A DNA stretch of 64,000 nt from Lucinisca nassula (GCA_963580285.1 OY757010.1:209096138-209160137), one strand, 5' to 3'; shown: positions 1 to 10,186, numbered from the stretch's first letter. Notes: generated by a model from the sequence alone, not told the origin. Translations and numbers: made by a program.

Positions 1-165
1 AGAAGCCTCCGTGGTGCAATGGTTACCCTACTCGCCTTGTAAACCAGGGGTCACAGGATTGATCCCGGGCTTCTCCAGACTTTCCGATGAGTCTTAAAAC
101 CGAGGTTCCGTCTCCGTATGACCTTAGCTGTTGGTGGGATGTAAAACTCAAACACTCACTCTGTA
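1..165 (+). mobile_element. tRNA-Thr-derived SINE (SINE-T), copy 1, cut by window start
   Basis: The head resembles a tRNA: GCCTCCGTGGTGCAATGGTT carries a box-A-like TGGTGCAATGG, the anticodon-like loop reads CTTGTAA (UGU, Thr), and a box-B-like GATTGATCCC follows. After the tRNA part comes a body (CTTCTCCAGACTTTC, CTTAGCTGTTGGTGGGATGTAAAAC) that also occurs at 26133, 31588 and 55625. The left flank lies outside the window, so no target duplication can be seen. It is a SINE and not a functional tRNA gene, because the tRNA part is fused to the body and repeated with divergence. Confidence 0.85.
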
Positions 166-180
166 TAAACTATACATTTT

Positions 181-476
181 TGTTTGTTTAATTTGAGGTT
201 TAACGTCCCCCTCAACACTATAGGTGTCATTATGGAGACATTGCTTCCAATTTTGTGGACCTTTTACCCAACATTGAGATGAAATGCCATCTCAAGCCCT
301 GCCGCCCAATGAAACCAAAAGGGTTTATATGCATGAAAGTCCTGCCCACACAATTCTGCCTGGGCAGTCTTAGACCCACTTAGCAGTATAACAGTGCTCA
401 CGTGTGGTCAATTTCAGCTCTGCATGGAAGCACCATGCAGCCCAATTTATTTCTCCAAGCCCCGATGGGCAGGTCA
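181..476 (-). mobile_element. SINE family S2, near full length
   Basis: About 300 bp. Read on the minus strand it starts near GCCCATCGGGGCTTGGAGAA and ends GACGTTAAACCTCAAATTA plus an A/C-rich tail; on the plus strand the tail appears as TGTTTGTTTAATTTGAGG at 181. Twelve other copies lie in the window, several with clear target duplications. No tRNA boxes are obvious in the head, so its pol III promoter is unresolved. Confidence 0.8.
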
Positions 477-620
477 TTTGGATACAACATGGTTAGTTGA
501 CTAACAAAGTTTCTGCCATGGACCCCAGGAATAATGAGTATTATGAAGAGGTTCTGCCCGTGTGATATTATCTCCACCCACTATGACTAGACTATAAAAA
601 TCTTTATATGGGTTTCCATG

Positions 621-834
621 TTAACCCTTCTCTTGCTGAATATTCAGTTTAGCCACACCTATTTCTGACTTTGAACCAATCAGATTACTTGATGTAATTT
701 ATTCCCACAAATTCATAAATTGGATGTCAAACAGTGTAGATCCTGATCAGATGGCTTCTTCAGAAGCCATCTGATCTGGATCTACACTGTTTGCAAAGAT
801 AGGGGTTGTCGATAACAGCAAGATAAGGGGTTAT
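621..834 (+). mobile_element. TTAA MITE family C
   Basis: Starts TTAACCCTTCTCTTGCTGAA and ends AACAGCAAGATAAGGGGTTAT, imperfect terminal inverted repeats next to TTAA. It carries the shared hairpin: acagtgtagatcc and its complement flank GATGGCTTCTTCAGAAGCCATC (arms about 728-760 and 761-794). TTAA flanks with a CCC start fit piggyBac-type MITEs; that assignment is inference. Confidence 0.75.
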
Positions 835-1174
835 GTTATTCCAACCCAAGCACACTCAAGCCAATTGAATGCAAGCCTCTGCCAACAGTAAGAGGGGACT
901 GGGCATCAAGAGAGCTGGAAAATGCCTACATCAAATCCATGCTTTTCTAGCACCATGTTTTTTTTTTATTATTTATTCAGCATTTACATTTTTCCACAGC
1001 TGTATTAACTAGGCAGTAGCAGGCCTACACAATTCATGCAACTAAGGTAGAATCCATATGTTGAGACAAATTGAAAAAATGCAAATGCAGTTGTGTCTAC
1101 AGAGAATTTAAAATTTAATGTGAATTTTCAACTGCAGTTTTATTGTAGACAGACAAACAGTACTATATAGCATT

Positions 1175-1245
1175 ACTGTAAAGCTCCTAAAAATTCTGAC
1201 ACTTGAGGACTTGCTGTAATTCTCCTAAATTTTAGACTGCTCCTT
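1175..1245 (-). mobile_element. Fragment of MITE family D
   Basis: Contains the reverse complement of the distal half of family D (GACTTGCTGTAATTCTCC, CTAAATTTTAG), also seen at 8340, 12540 and 54560. No ends or hairpin remain. Confidence 0.5.
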
Positions 1246-1724
1246 CAGGTTTGTGATGTTTGCTTAGGCCTATCTGTCCCAATACTAAGGATTATTATAG
1301 TACGCAAAACCTGTGTAAGATAGAAGGTGGAATGATGACATGGATTAGATAAGAATTTCTATTCCATACAAATGCTTATCTTGTATGGCTCAGAACATCA
1401 GGGATTAAAGCTCCCTGGGAGCATTGAACAGACAAGACAATGAAGACAGCTGCATCATTTGGGAGGACAATAAAATTCACCTTGACCGGACACTGGAGAT
1501 ACAATCTGCATATATTTCCCCTGCCCTGGGTTTGGGGTGGGGGAACAGGAGGCACTGTATACAAAGAGCATGGTATATCAGGAAGCCGAGTGCGCAAGCC
1601 CTATCAAATAAAGACATTATTTGCTAACTTGGACCCAGGGTCCAAATTAAGAACAGCATCGCCATCCAGATTTTGACTTTTCATGATGCAGCTCGGCTCT
1701 TTAATAATGTAGACTACAGTCTGT

Positions 1725-1954
1725 TTAAACCCATTTCAGACTGGAAACCTCTAAACGGGTACCGTGGCAAACGGTGTAGGCCCAGATCAGACGCCGCAGA
1801 ACGCGGCGTCTGATCTGGGCCTACACTGTTTGCAAAAAGTTCAGCCATTTTCCAAATAGGTTTTGAAGAAAACACAACCTGTCACCCCTAAATTTTAAAT
1901 GGATGCCTGCCATATATAAGGAGGAAGATTCAATTTGGTACAAAAACGGGTTAA
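1725..1954 (-). mobile_element. TTAA MITE family A, copy 1
   Basis: TTAA at both ends (1725-1728, 1951-1954). In family orientation it begins TTAACCCGTTTTTGTACCAA and ends GGGTTTAA. A near-perfect hairpin (1767-1833) has arms running from GCAAACGGTGTAGGCC to GGCCTACACTGTTTGC around a GC-rich loop. About 15 copies of family A are in this window. TTAA duplication and the CCC start suggest a piggyBac-type non-autonomous element. Confidence 0.8.
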
Positions 1955-2288
1955 ATGTAAATGGCTAAAAGACTTCATTATTACATATAAAAAAGAGAAC
2001 ACAATGGCAGAGGAAATACTGTAGACAAGCATTCAGAAATACTTCCCAGTCATGTTCCAACATGGAATATTTCATCATATTCCAACATGGAATATTTAAT
2101 CAACTCATTTATGCCTTAGTGTCCTGGCAAATTGTGTAGACCCTGAGCAACATGCAGCATCTGATCAGAGGTCAGACTGTTTGTTTGCTTCAGGCACAGG
2201 ACTTCCTGTTATACTCAGAATAACAAAGCAAACAACCCTTTTATGGCAAGCAGCCTTATTCTAAATTGTAAAGCAGGCTAGCAACAGA

Positions 2289-2470
2289 TAAGGTTGGTAT
2301 TTTGTGATAATTGAAGGACAGTTTTTTGTCAAATCTCCATAAAAACCTGGTTTGTGGGTATTCATTAGGACCACCTTGCCGAGGCGTTTCTAATGAATAC
2401 CCACAACATAGGTTTATATAGAGAAATAAAGAAAACTATCCTTCAATTATCACAAAATACCCAACTTACC
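2289..2470. repeat. Long foldback (inverted repeat) with P2 palindrome at centre
   Basis: Two arms of about 85-90 bp pair across a short centre: TTGGTATTTTGTGATAATTG on the left is matched by CAATTATCACAAAATACCCA on the right. The centre (TGGGTATTCATTAGGA ... TTCTAATGAATACCCA around GCCGAGGC) belongs to the P2 palindrome family also found at 24835, 35868, 50083 and 59876. No protein potential. Confidence 0.75.
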
Positions 2471-2924
2471 TGTTGATATGGGCCAGCCGAGGCTGACAGT
2501 CATATGACATAATAGAATAAACTTCAGATTCTTAAACACAGCTCCCTTACTAGTATACAGTATAAGTAATGGAAAAACAAAACTAAAAGTGTCCTATGGC
2601 CTCGGTGCCATATAGGGGCAGAAGATATTTTTTTAATTTGGGTTTTATGGCCTTTTCATTATTATTTCACTTCGAGTCAATCGTTAAATAGGAGGGTAAA
2701 ACTGGAACCCGAGAAAAACCACCTGACCTTCCATTGCAGAACTTGGCATTTCACATGAGACCCAAACAAGTCTCCAACCCACAGTGGTGAAAGTGTTATA
2801 TTTAAGAGTCCAAACTACTATTAGGCAAAATAAAACTGAACATGGGATCCGATCTGCCTCAGTTTAAACTTCCCCTAAAGAATCAAGTATCCACAGTCCC
2901 TGAGGTAATTAGGAAGGGTTGTTT

Positions 2925-3141
2925 TTAACCCTTTTTGTACCAAATGCAATCTTATAGCAGCAGTCCATTTCAAAATTTAGGAGTGTCAGGTTGTTTTTCT
3001 TCAAAATTTATTTGGGAAATGGCTGAACCATTTGCAAACAGTGTAGGTCCTGATCAGACGCTGCGTTCTGCAGGGTCTGATTTAGGCCTGCACTGTTTGC
3101 TAGGGTACCCATTTTGGGGTTTCTGGTACTAAATGAGTTTA
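2925..3141 (+). mobile_element. TTAA MITE family A, copy 2
   Basis: Begins TTAACCCTTTTTGTACCAAA at a TTAA and ends GGTACTAAATGAGTTTA, where the terminal TTAA has decayed. The shared hairpin lies at about 3036-3102 with several mismatches, so this is an old copy. The family motif GGGGTTTCTGGTAC precedes the right end. Confidence 0.75.
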
Positions 3142-3159
3142 TCTATTCACCAGTTATTC

Positions 3160-3390
3160 TCAGGGGTTGTCCTGCTGAATAAATAAATTTTATCAAAGTC
3201 ACTGTTGAATCTAAATCAATCTTATTACTTGATATCATGTACCATTCAATTCACTCCTTCAATTCCCAAACTAAATGACAAACAGGGTAGGTTCTGATCA
3301 GCTGGTTTCTTCAGAAGCAAACTGATCTGGGTCTACTCTGTTTGCAAAGTTATGGATTGTCATTTTCATCAAAACAAGGTTTAAAGGAAG
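3160..3390 (+). mobile_element. Divergent MITE family C copy
   Basis: Starts near GTTGTCCTGCTGAATAAATA; the hairpin (3281-3346) is acaaacagggtagg ... CTGGTTTCTTCAGAAGCAA ... ctactctgtttgc. Neither TTAA end is preserved, so boundaries are approximate. Confidence 0.5.
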
Positions 3391-3536
3391 GAAATTATTT
3401 CCTTTAAGAGTGGCCACCATTTCTGAAGTGATACAATGGGGTACCCCTGGCATGCTTACAATTTTTCTTCTTCCAACAAGTCTCTCAACCCTGATATACC
3501 ATTAACAATGCTTCCCATCATGTGATAAGCACCCCT

Positions 3537-3765
3537 TTAACCCATTATATGCTAGTGGACTCTTCCATTGCTATGTATTGGAAAAGTCCATTTGTCATAT
3601 AAGAGGTGTCAGGCCTATTTTTTCGTTCTTATTCTATTTTTGATGAAAAATTCTGCTAGCAAATAGTGCTGACCCTAATCAGAGGCTGTGTTCTGCGGCG
3701 TCTGATCTGGCCTGCTCTGTTTGCCAAGGTACCACTTTAGGGGTTTCCCGCATGCAATGGGTTAA
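3537..3765 (+). mobile_element. TTAA MITE family B, copy 1
   Basis: TTAA at both ends (3537-3540, 3762-3765). Begins TTAACCCATTATATGCTAGT and ends CCCGCATGCAATGGGTTAA. It shares the hairpin (about 3658-3724) and GGTACC...TTTAGGGGTTTC stretch with family A, but its left half (TCTTCCATTGCTATGTATTG) is unrelated to A. Confidence 0.75.
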
Positions 3766-3888
3766 ACCCAGGTTACCCCTCTATAGAGAAAAGTGGGGTT
3801 CATTGGGGTATATATTATTTTTCTTGTTTTGGTTCAAAAAACGTAACTTGTGGGTACTCATTAGAACCGGTCCAAGGAGGCAGTTCTA

Positions 3889-4101
3889 TTAACCCTTGTC
3901 CTGCTGAGCCCGGATATGCCTTATCTTTGAAAAAATGTAGATCCAGATCAGATGGCTTCTGAAGAAGCCATCTGATCAGGATCTTTATTGTTTGTCATTC
4001 AGCTCATGAATTTGTTGCAATAATTTGCATCAAGTAATCTGATTGGCTGATAATCAGTAGTGGGTGTGACATATTTAAAAATTCAGCAGGACAAGGGTTA
4101 A
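3889..4101 (+). mobile_element. TTAA MITE family C, complete copy
   Basis: TTAA at 3889-3892 and 4098-4101. Terminal inverted repeats: TTAACCCTTGTCCTGCTGA left, TCAGCAGGACAAGGGTTAA right (19 bp, essentially perfect). The hairpin lies toward the left end (3935-3998) with CAGATGGCTTCTGAAGAAGC at its tip. One of the best copies for defining the family. Confidence 0.85.
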
Positions 4102-4215
4102 GCTCCAACAATCCAAACATGGAACTAGAAAGAAGAAAAGTATCAAACATTATCATCTGAAACATGCTGTTGGTACACCAGTTTAGCACATTAGGGTGTG
4201 TTATTGTACTATAGA

Positions 4216-4530
4216 TTAACCCTTTTTGCACCAAATGGAATCTTCCTCCTTATATATAGCTCGAGTCCATTCCAAAATTTAGGGGTGTCAGATTGTGTTT
4301 TCATCAAAATTAATTTTGGAAAATGGCTGAACGTTTTGCAAACAGTGTAGGCCCTGATCAGACGCCGCGTCAAAATTTAGGGATGCAAGGTTGTGTTTTC
4401 ATAAAAATTTATTTGGAAAATGACTGAACTTTTAGCAAACAGTGGAGGCCCTGATCAGACGCCGCCTGATCTGGGCCTGTACTTTTTGCCAAGGTACCCC
4501 TATAGGGGTTTCTGGTACTGAATGGGTTAA
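4216..4530 (+). mobile_element. TTAA MITE family A, copy 3, with internal duplication
   Basis: TTAA at both ends. The stretch from TCAAAATTTAGGGRTG through the hairpin's left arm is present twice (about 4272-4362 and 4371-4460), making it about 85 bp longer than other copies. The first hairpin is a half site only; the second is complete (to about 4489). Confidence 0.75.
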
Positions 4531-4608
4531 ATTTTGTAACCACTATCAATTATCCAAAAACACAAAAAAGAAAAGCATAAGCATTTCCAGTACAGCACTA
4601 TGTATGTC

Positions 4609-4823
4609 TTAACCCTTTTTATACCAAATGGAATCTTCCTCATTAAATTTAGCAGTAGTCCATTCCAAAATTAGGGGTGACAGCTTATGTTTTCTTCAAA
4701 ATGGCTGAACTTTTTGCAAATAAGTGTAGGCCCTGATCAGAGCCGTGTTCTGCGGCGTCTGATCTGGGCCTGCACTGTTTGCCAGGGTACTCGTTTTGGG
4801 GTTTCCTGTACAAAATGAGTTAA
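4609..4823 (+). mobile_element. TTAA MITE family A, copy 4
   Basis: TTAA at 4609-4612 and 4820-4823. Begins TTAACCCTTTTTATACCAAA, ends TGTACAAAATGAGTTAA. Hairpin at about 4718-4782. Its right end is about 85 bp beyond the minus-strand exon's splice donor, so it would lie in that gene's first intron. Confidence 0.75.
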
Positions 4824-4950
4824 TCATGCAACATATAGAACCCAGCTGGACATTCAAATATAATATTAATGTGGTAACAGTTATAAAAATTGAAAAGTGA
4901 CAAGGTAATTAAACCAAAAAGTGTTTCAATAAAGATAAAACAAAACATAC

Positions 4951-5229
4951 CAGATCTTGTTTAAGACTGAGAGGCACATACTGGACGTAATAGTACGGAT
5001 GCATTCTCGTTAAGCCTGGACCCACGTAACGTCTTAAGTTAGGAACAGCTGACACTGTCTTCAGGCGTGGAGTTAGAGCTGTTGGAAGTGCTGTGTTGAC
5101 CGTGAGCGCAGTCGCCGGGGTAGCTGGAACAGGAGCTAAGGAGTACTGTAGTGTCGGTGTTATGGGAGCGATCGGCGACGGAATTACTAGAGAATCAGTC
5201 AGTAATTCCAGGCTCTGTGTATCCACCAT
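4951..5229 (-). CDS. Probable first coding exon of an unrecognised host gene
   Basis: A 279-nt open stretch of exactly 93 codons on the minus strand, from ATG at 5229 to a splice donor: the last codon CTG is followed by GTATGTTTTG (4950 downward), close to the donor consensus, giving a phase-0 exon end. An in-frame TGA at 5269-5271 upstream makes this the first ATG in frame. The protein begins MVDTQSLELLTDSL, has a P/A/T-rich middle (about residues 18-55) and ends with a basic/aromatic stretch containing LRRYVGPGL and HPYYYVQYVPL. No signal peptide, membrane segment or known domain is visible. The sequence is not repeated elsewhere in the window, unlike almost everything around it. Downstream exons should lie at lower coordinates; I could not find one between 1 and 4900. 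I do not recognise the product. It may be a chance ORF, but start context, donor and unique surroundings argue for a real exon. Confidence 0.5.
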
Positions 5230-5253
5230 GAGAGCTTGATTGACGGAAACCAC

Positions 5254-6450
5254 ACCGCCAGAATATTGTCACACAATACAAATACAACAAACCACCCAAC
5301 AAAAACGTAATCCAATGTTACTGCTGTTCTCTAGTATCAACCAAAACACTTATTTTCTTATAAAGTTCAAAGAAAAATGAATAGTTCTCATAAAACCATA
5401 TATGACTAAACAGTTAATTAATTTCTAAGCAAATTCAATAGTTCTAACTGTCAGAAAGTTACTGCTCAGAGATAGAAAACAGGCAACGCTAGGAACAATA
5501 CCATATATAATTATACTACAAGGCTCTCTCTTGGGACTTCTCAATCATTTTCTATTCGTAGTTCACACGTCATGCACTGTCAGGTTCCAGCACTATACAT
5601 ATGGTCTGAATACAGTATGAATTTTTAAGGTCGGGCCAGATCACGGACAAGGATATATTCCAAGAAAAATTCCCAGCTTCGTCAAAGTGTAACAATAACA
5701 CTAGCGAGGTGAGAAAAACTCATCCAATTATACAATAAGAGGCATTAAGTGATAATAGAAACTCCGTCCATTCTCTGTTTACGAGCTCTGTATATATCGA
5801 CCGCTAGCAATGTAGTTACTGATTCAACCTAAAATTTCCCAGTCAGGACAATATTACCGCAATTATCTAGCATTTTTGAATTGAGTAAATTGTTGACTTC
5901 CAGTCATCTGGCTTTATATTTTATTCACAAGACACCTTCAACTTTTAGGATCAGCTCACCAATTTAACATAATTGCTCTACTTTCCCTTCATGAAACTTA
6001 TTTTTATCCGCAATAGTTGTTTGACCTTATAAGCACTCTTCTAGGAGACTAATAGCCAATACATGAAAAACCAGTAATTAAATTAAATTAACTCCCTAAT
6101 ATTTCAATAGTGAAGGCCTCGGTGGCCTCGGGACATTTGGATTGACAGTTTTTGAGACCTCTTCCTGTTAAATCAATCAAAATTATGAAACGACACCATC
6201 CAAACATTGATCTTTGCTAATCGACCATCCATGAACATTGAGTGATGATTGGGGATTAAGGTATTTATTCTGTCACAGGTTACATGATAGATCTTGTCAT
6301 ATGATCAACAAGTCATACAGCTCATCATAAAGGAACGATTTGTTCAAATACATGTGCTAGCAAATTCTTATAGACCACACTTGAAGTCTTCACTTTTATA
6401 CACTAAATATTAATGTTTCACATTTGGAGATTTTTATTCCTTTTTTTTAA
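5254..6450 (-). other. Mostly non-repetitive stretch upstream of the exon; presumed 5' UTR, promoter or upstream intron
   Basis: About 1.2 kb in which I recognise none of the families filling the rest of the window. If 4951-5229 is a first exon, this holds its 5' UTR and promoter on the minus strand. I see no convincing TATA/initiator pair or acceptor site, so no regulatory site is called. Confidence 0.3.
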
Positions 6451-6527
6451 ATTTTATTAATTTTGATTCTTATCTTTGTTTACCTGATGCTTCTAGCCTA
6501 CAAATCAGCATCTTTTGTAGTGAGAAC

Positions 6528-6775
6528 ATATGGGCCCCGTCAAGCGATTTTGGTACTTATCGCCTATGCGAACAGCGAAGGTTCAAGCGAGCCTGCGCAT
6601 TCGCGCAGTCTCGCCAGAACCTTTGCTGCTCGCTCATACAAGCAGTGAATCAAGAGGAACGTTCAGACAGAAAGCCATATCCCTGGCCCATCTGAATGGC
6701 TGGGCATGCGCAGTTAAAATATGTCATGACAGAATGCTCGAAGACACAAATTCGCTTGGCGGGGCTCATATAATT
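6528..6775. mobile_element. Small TIR element (MITE) of about 250 bp
   Basis: Imperfect terminal inverted repeats of about 25 bp: TATGGGCCCCGTCAAGCGAT on the left and, reverse complemented, TATGAGCCCCGCCAAGCGAA on the right. TA lies on both sides. The interior is relatively GC-rich (GAGCCTGCGCATTCGCGCAG) with no protein potential. Only one copy is seen here. Confidence 0.6.
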
Positions 6776-6964
6776 TATTATATGAGGATATACACATTGA
6801 ACAGTTTTACAGATGAGCATTTCTGAGAAAATTCATACAAACATTTTATTCATTTGCGAATTTATTTTTGCTATGAGATCTTGTTTTCTTTGTCGTCATT
6901 GTTGTTGTTAGGGTTTTGGATATATAGATAAAAAAAAGTATCGGAAAAAAATGAGACTATAATA

Positions 6965-7695
6965 TAAAAAAGAGATGTCATTAGACAGCATAGCTCACCT
7001 GGTAAAGTGTCAATGAGGCCATGGGTATAGGTGGGGGTATTGCCTAGTAAACCTTTGGACCTATATCTACATTATACCAAATACAAACAAACTACAGCGT
7101 TGAATAGTAAGGAAAATATGAGCTCTAAAACAACATTAACATAAAATTTCTAAGCCCTTGACCTTGAGGTCATGGGTATAAGTTGGGGTATAGCTGAATA
7201 AAACTTTGAACCTATATCTATAATCATATCAAATATGAAACAAATGAAATCCATCATATGGTTTGGAAAATAAGAGCTGTTACACTGAAGCATTAAAAAT
7301 TTCTCTAAGTCTGTGGCCTTCACCTTAAGCTCACGGGCATGGGTATTGCTGAACGAAGCTTTGGACCTATATGTATCTTGTTGTATTGTTGGAAAGTCTG
7401 AGCAGTTAATAAACTTTAACATAAAAATTTCAGAAAAAAAGCAACAAACAACTTTAACACAAAAATTTTAAGTCCTTCACCTTAAGCATACGGGCGTATT
7501 GCTGAATAAAACTTTGGACCTGTATCTATCATCATACAAAACATGAACCAAATCCATCTCATTGTGTGGAAAATATGAGCTCTCAAAAAAAAACTTAAAC
7601 GTAAATGCAGATGCCGACTCCAATTACAATGCCAATGCTAATGCCAAGGACAATATAGGGGTAGTGCAATCGCTCTTCCTGGACTTTGTCTGGGC
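6965..7695 (+). repeat. Tandem-core element, about 155-bp unit x4
   Basis: Four diverged units (near 7012, 7163, 7323, 7482) share CATGGGTATAAGTTGGGG, GCTGAATAAAACTTTGGACC and GGAAAATATGAGCTCT. A trinucleotide-like run (AATGCCAATGCTAATGCC, about 7605-7655) follows, then an end at GGGCGAGCTTTAA. A GCATAGCTCACCTGG stretch lies near the start. Tandem core, microsatellite, then a GAGCT end matches the layout of the pearl/HINE-like elements, but the terminal hairpin is not clear. Confidence 0.55.
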
Positions 7696-7700
7696 GAGCT

Positions 7701-7928
7701 TTAACCCTTTTGTACCAAATGGAATCTTCCTCCCTATATATAGGAGGAGTTAATCTCAAAATTTAGGGGTGTCAGATTGTGTTTTCACCAAAGTTTATTT
7801 GGAAAATGACTGAACTTTTAGCAAACAGTGGAGGCCCTTATCAGACGCCGCATTCTGCGGCGTCTGATCTGGGCCTGCACTGTTTGCCAAGGTACTCCTT
7901 AAGGGCTTTCTGGTACTGAATGGGTTAA
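7701..7928 (+). mobile_element. TTAA MITE family A, copy 5
   Basis: Begins TTAACCCTTTTGTACCAAAT and ends GGTACTGAATGGGTTAA. Nearly perfect hairpin at 7820-7888 (GCAAACAGTGGAGGCC left, GGCCTGCACTGTTTGC right, GC-rich GACGCCGC tip). Confidence 0.8.
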
Positions 7929-8192
7929 AATGACCATAAATTGGGTATATGGGGAAGAACATTGTATATGTTGTATTAATCAACCTATTTATAACTTCTG
8001 TCATACATGAGGCTTTCTTCTTGATTATCCTGGCTGAGTTGAACCTTCCCCACCCCCCGCCACCACACACACACACTAACCTCCACATCCCCACCATGGA
8101 ACATGTATTATGAGATATTTTCATTTCATTTATTCAGCTTGAAAGTGCCTCTAGGAGGCCATTCTAATGAGTACACATACCCATTTAAAAGA

Positions 8193-8400
8193 TACCATAA
8201 TGATCCAAAGCAATGGGACAGATAGGCCTTAGCAAACAGTGCAGACCCAGATCAGACTGCTTCTGAAGGAGCAGTTTAATCAGGGTTTACACTGTTTGCC
8301 ATTCCATCTGCACCTATCTAAACATATTTGTTACAACTTGAGGAAAATTACAGCAAGTCCTCAAGGTGTCCAAAATTTTAGGACTTTTACAGCATACATA
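8193..8400 (+). mobile_element. MITE family D, copy 1
   Basis: Begins TACCATAATGATCC, then CAGATAGGCCTTAGCAAACA and the shared hairpin (8230-8300) with tip CTGCTTCTGAAGGAGCAG. The distal half carries TTACAGCAAGTCCTCAAGGT. Ends resemble TA-flanked elements, not TTAA ones. A P2 half-palindrome (CATTCTAATGAGTACACA) lies just to the left. Confidence 0.65.
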
Positions 8401-8543
8401 AATTATTTACATAATGCCTCGTGACCTGGTGATATGAGTAACCCTCAGTGGCTCAAACTGCTCCTGTCTCCAACAAATTTTCATGATCCCAAAGGTGTTC
8501 AAGGCATTAACCCTTTTTGTACCAAATGGAATCTTCCCCCTTA

Positions 8544-9885
8544 CGAGGACTGTTCAAATATGAATGCAACTAAGCACATAAAAATGATTCTGTGATAGAT
8601 TTCGATGAAAAATTTATTTTGTCCCCTCAAAGTATTCCCCTTAAAACAGATATACAAACTTTCAGTCTTCTGATCCAATCATTGAATGCATTTTGGTAGT
8701 CTTTTCGAGGTATACTATGAAGGCACTGGAATATTGCAGAACCAAGGTGTTTGCGCTGTACAAATTTTCGACCAAAAAAGGTATTTTTTCAGCTGCGGGA
8801 ACAAAAAAAAGTCACATGGGGCAAGGTCAGGGGAATACGGGGGGTGAGGGAGTTCAACAACCTTTTCCTGCTTCAGATAGTCTTGCACAATGAACGCCTT
8901 GTGTGATGACACTTTGTCATGTAGCAATCTGACATTGGCCAAACCAGTTGCGGGTCTTCATTCTTTGAAATATTTCTTCAATTTTCGAAGAACTTTATTC
9001 TTGTAAAACTTCGCATTTACAGATTTGCCTTTAGGCACAGCAACCTGAATAGCAGGGCCCTGATTTGAAAAGAATATGGCATACATTACCTTCTTGACGC
9101 TCATGGTCCGCTTTGCAATGCATGGTCTTTTGCAATACTTTGTTGCCCATATTTTGTTCTGAATCTTTCGTTTTGGCTCAAAAAAGTGAACCCATGTCTC
9201 GTCACCTGTGACAACATTAGGGAAAGACCGTGCATTGTAATTTGGAAACTTTTTAAGCAACTTCTTTTCGCACTGAACGCATGTCTTTTTCTGCTCATCT
9301 GTCAACAGATGGGGAATCCATCTAGCACAGATCTTTCTCATTTTCAAATCCCGTTTCAGAATTGTATGAGCTGCTCCTAATGAGATGCCAACCATACTAG
9401 CTATTTGCCTAGTGGTGTATCATGCATCAGTAGCAACTATTTCTTTCACTCTAGCAGCCATCTTGGCAGATGTTGCTCTTTTCGGCCGACGATCATGTGG
9501 TTCATCTTCTGTTGAGCCTAGCCCACAGCTGAATTTCTTACACCAACGAAAAACTGTCGGAAAAGACATTTTATTATGCCCATAAACCGAACATATTTCA
9601 TCAAAAATGTCTTTGCACCATATACCAAGAATACAAAGATTCTTAATATAAGACCGTATTTCAACGGCGTACTCTGACCTTCTTCCAACCATTTTTTGTA
9701 TTAGTATACAAGAGTAGACAGTGTTTATCGAACGATATACATGGCTAAAGTGGAAGGATTGTAACAGGTTTGGTATCAATGTATAGGTAAAATGTTTTTC
9801 TACGCTGTGATATTTATTTCCAGGTGATTTTCGCATTAGTGCATGAGAAAACGTTCTACTTGCATTCATATTTGAACAGTCCTCG
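8544..9885 (-). mobile_element. Complete mariner-type (DD34D) transposon, inactive
   Basis: 1342 bp with matching inverted ends: CGAGGACTGTTCAAATATGA on the left and its exact complement on the right (TCATATTTGAACAGTCCTCG), extending to about 26 bp. TA is duplicated on both sides (8542-8543, 9886-9887). It sits in a family A MITE whose other copies read CCTTATATATGG, so the empty site had a single TA. It encodes one decayed mariner transposase on the minus strand. Length, target site and end length are typical of mariner. Confidence 0.95.
8614..9692 (-). pseudogene. Mariner transposase pseudogene
   Basis: Would catalyse cut-and-paste of its own element at TA. Reading starts at ATG 9692 (MVGRRSEYAVEI...), with an N-terminal HTH region (about residues 5-55), an RRPKRAT linker, then WIPHLLTDEQK, close to mariner WVPHEL. 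Catalytic residues are visible: D in TGDETWVHFF, D in LLHDKVSSH, and D in YSPDLAPCDFF, the last two separated by exactly 34 residues (DD34D). Two in-frame TGA stops (about 9417-9419 and 8955-8957) each sit where CGA (Arg) is plausible, as expected from CpG decay. Two indels after FPQLKKYL (about 8775 and 8640) scramble the C-terminus, though the typical ending GEYFEGTK is readable in a third frame up to the stop at 8614-8616. Reading upstream of 9692 is open but lies in the element's untranslated end. Non-functional. Confidence 0.9.
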
Positions 9886-9946
9886 TATATATGGCAGGAG
9901 TCCATTTAAATTTAGGGGTGGCAGGTTGTGTTTTCTTCAAAATCTA

Positions 9947-10124
9947 CAGTCTAACCTGTATTAAGCAACAACCTATGGGATATTCAAAAAGTGCTTGCTT
10001 AAGACCGGTGCTTGCTTAACACAGGTGAATGTTAATGCATTTTCCTTTTTTGGGAACTGAATGCCTGCTTGATTAAGACAGGTTGCTTGCTTAATAGAGG
10101 TGGTCACTAAGACAGGTTTTACTG
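9947..10124. mobile_element. Small TA-type MITE (pogo/Tc1-like ends)
   Basis: 178 bp with imperfect terminal inverted repeats CAGTCTAACCTGTATTAAG and, complemented from the right, CAGTAAAACCTGTCTTAGTG. Preceded by TA; the right-hand TA has decayed. GCTTGCTTAA recurs inside. CAGTnnAACC ends are typical of pogo/Tigger-like MITEs. Confidence 0.65.
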
Positions 10125-10186
10125 AATTATGAAACAGGCTGAACATTTTTGCAAACAGTGTAGGCCCTGATCAGATGCCGCAAAAT

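Larger units (their letters stand above)
8507..10186 (+). mobile_element. TTAA MITE family A, copy 6, interrupted twice and 3'-truncated
   Basis: The left end TTAACCCTTTTTGTACCAAA runs to the family's CCTTATATATGGCAGG stretch, which is split at its TA by a mariner element (8544-9885). The MITE resumes at 9886, is split again at 9947-10124 by a small TA-type MITE, and resumes with GAACATTTTTGCAAACAGTG up to the first half of its hairpin. The right half is missing. Its sequence is rebuilt simply by comparing flanks with other copies. Confidence 0.8.

Noticed and set aside
1..75. Functional tRNA-Thr gene
   Set aside because: The same tRNA-like head fused to the same body recurs at 31588 and 55625 with target duplication; it is a SINE head.
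6463..6826. 61- and 98-codon frames in a GC-richer segment
   Set aside because: The segment is a TIR element of 250 bp; overlapping frames, no splice or domain evidence.
8614..9692. Active mariner transposase
   Set aside because: Two in-frame stops and two C-terminal frameshifts.
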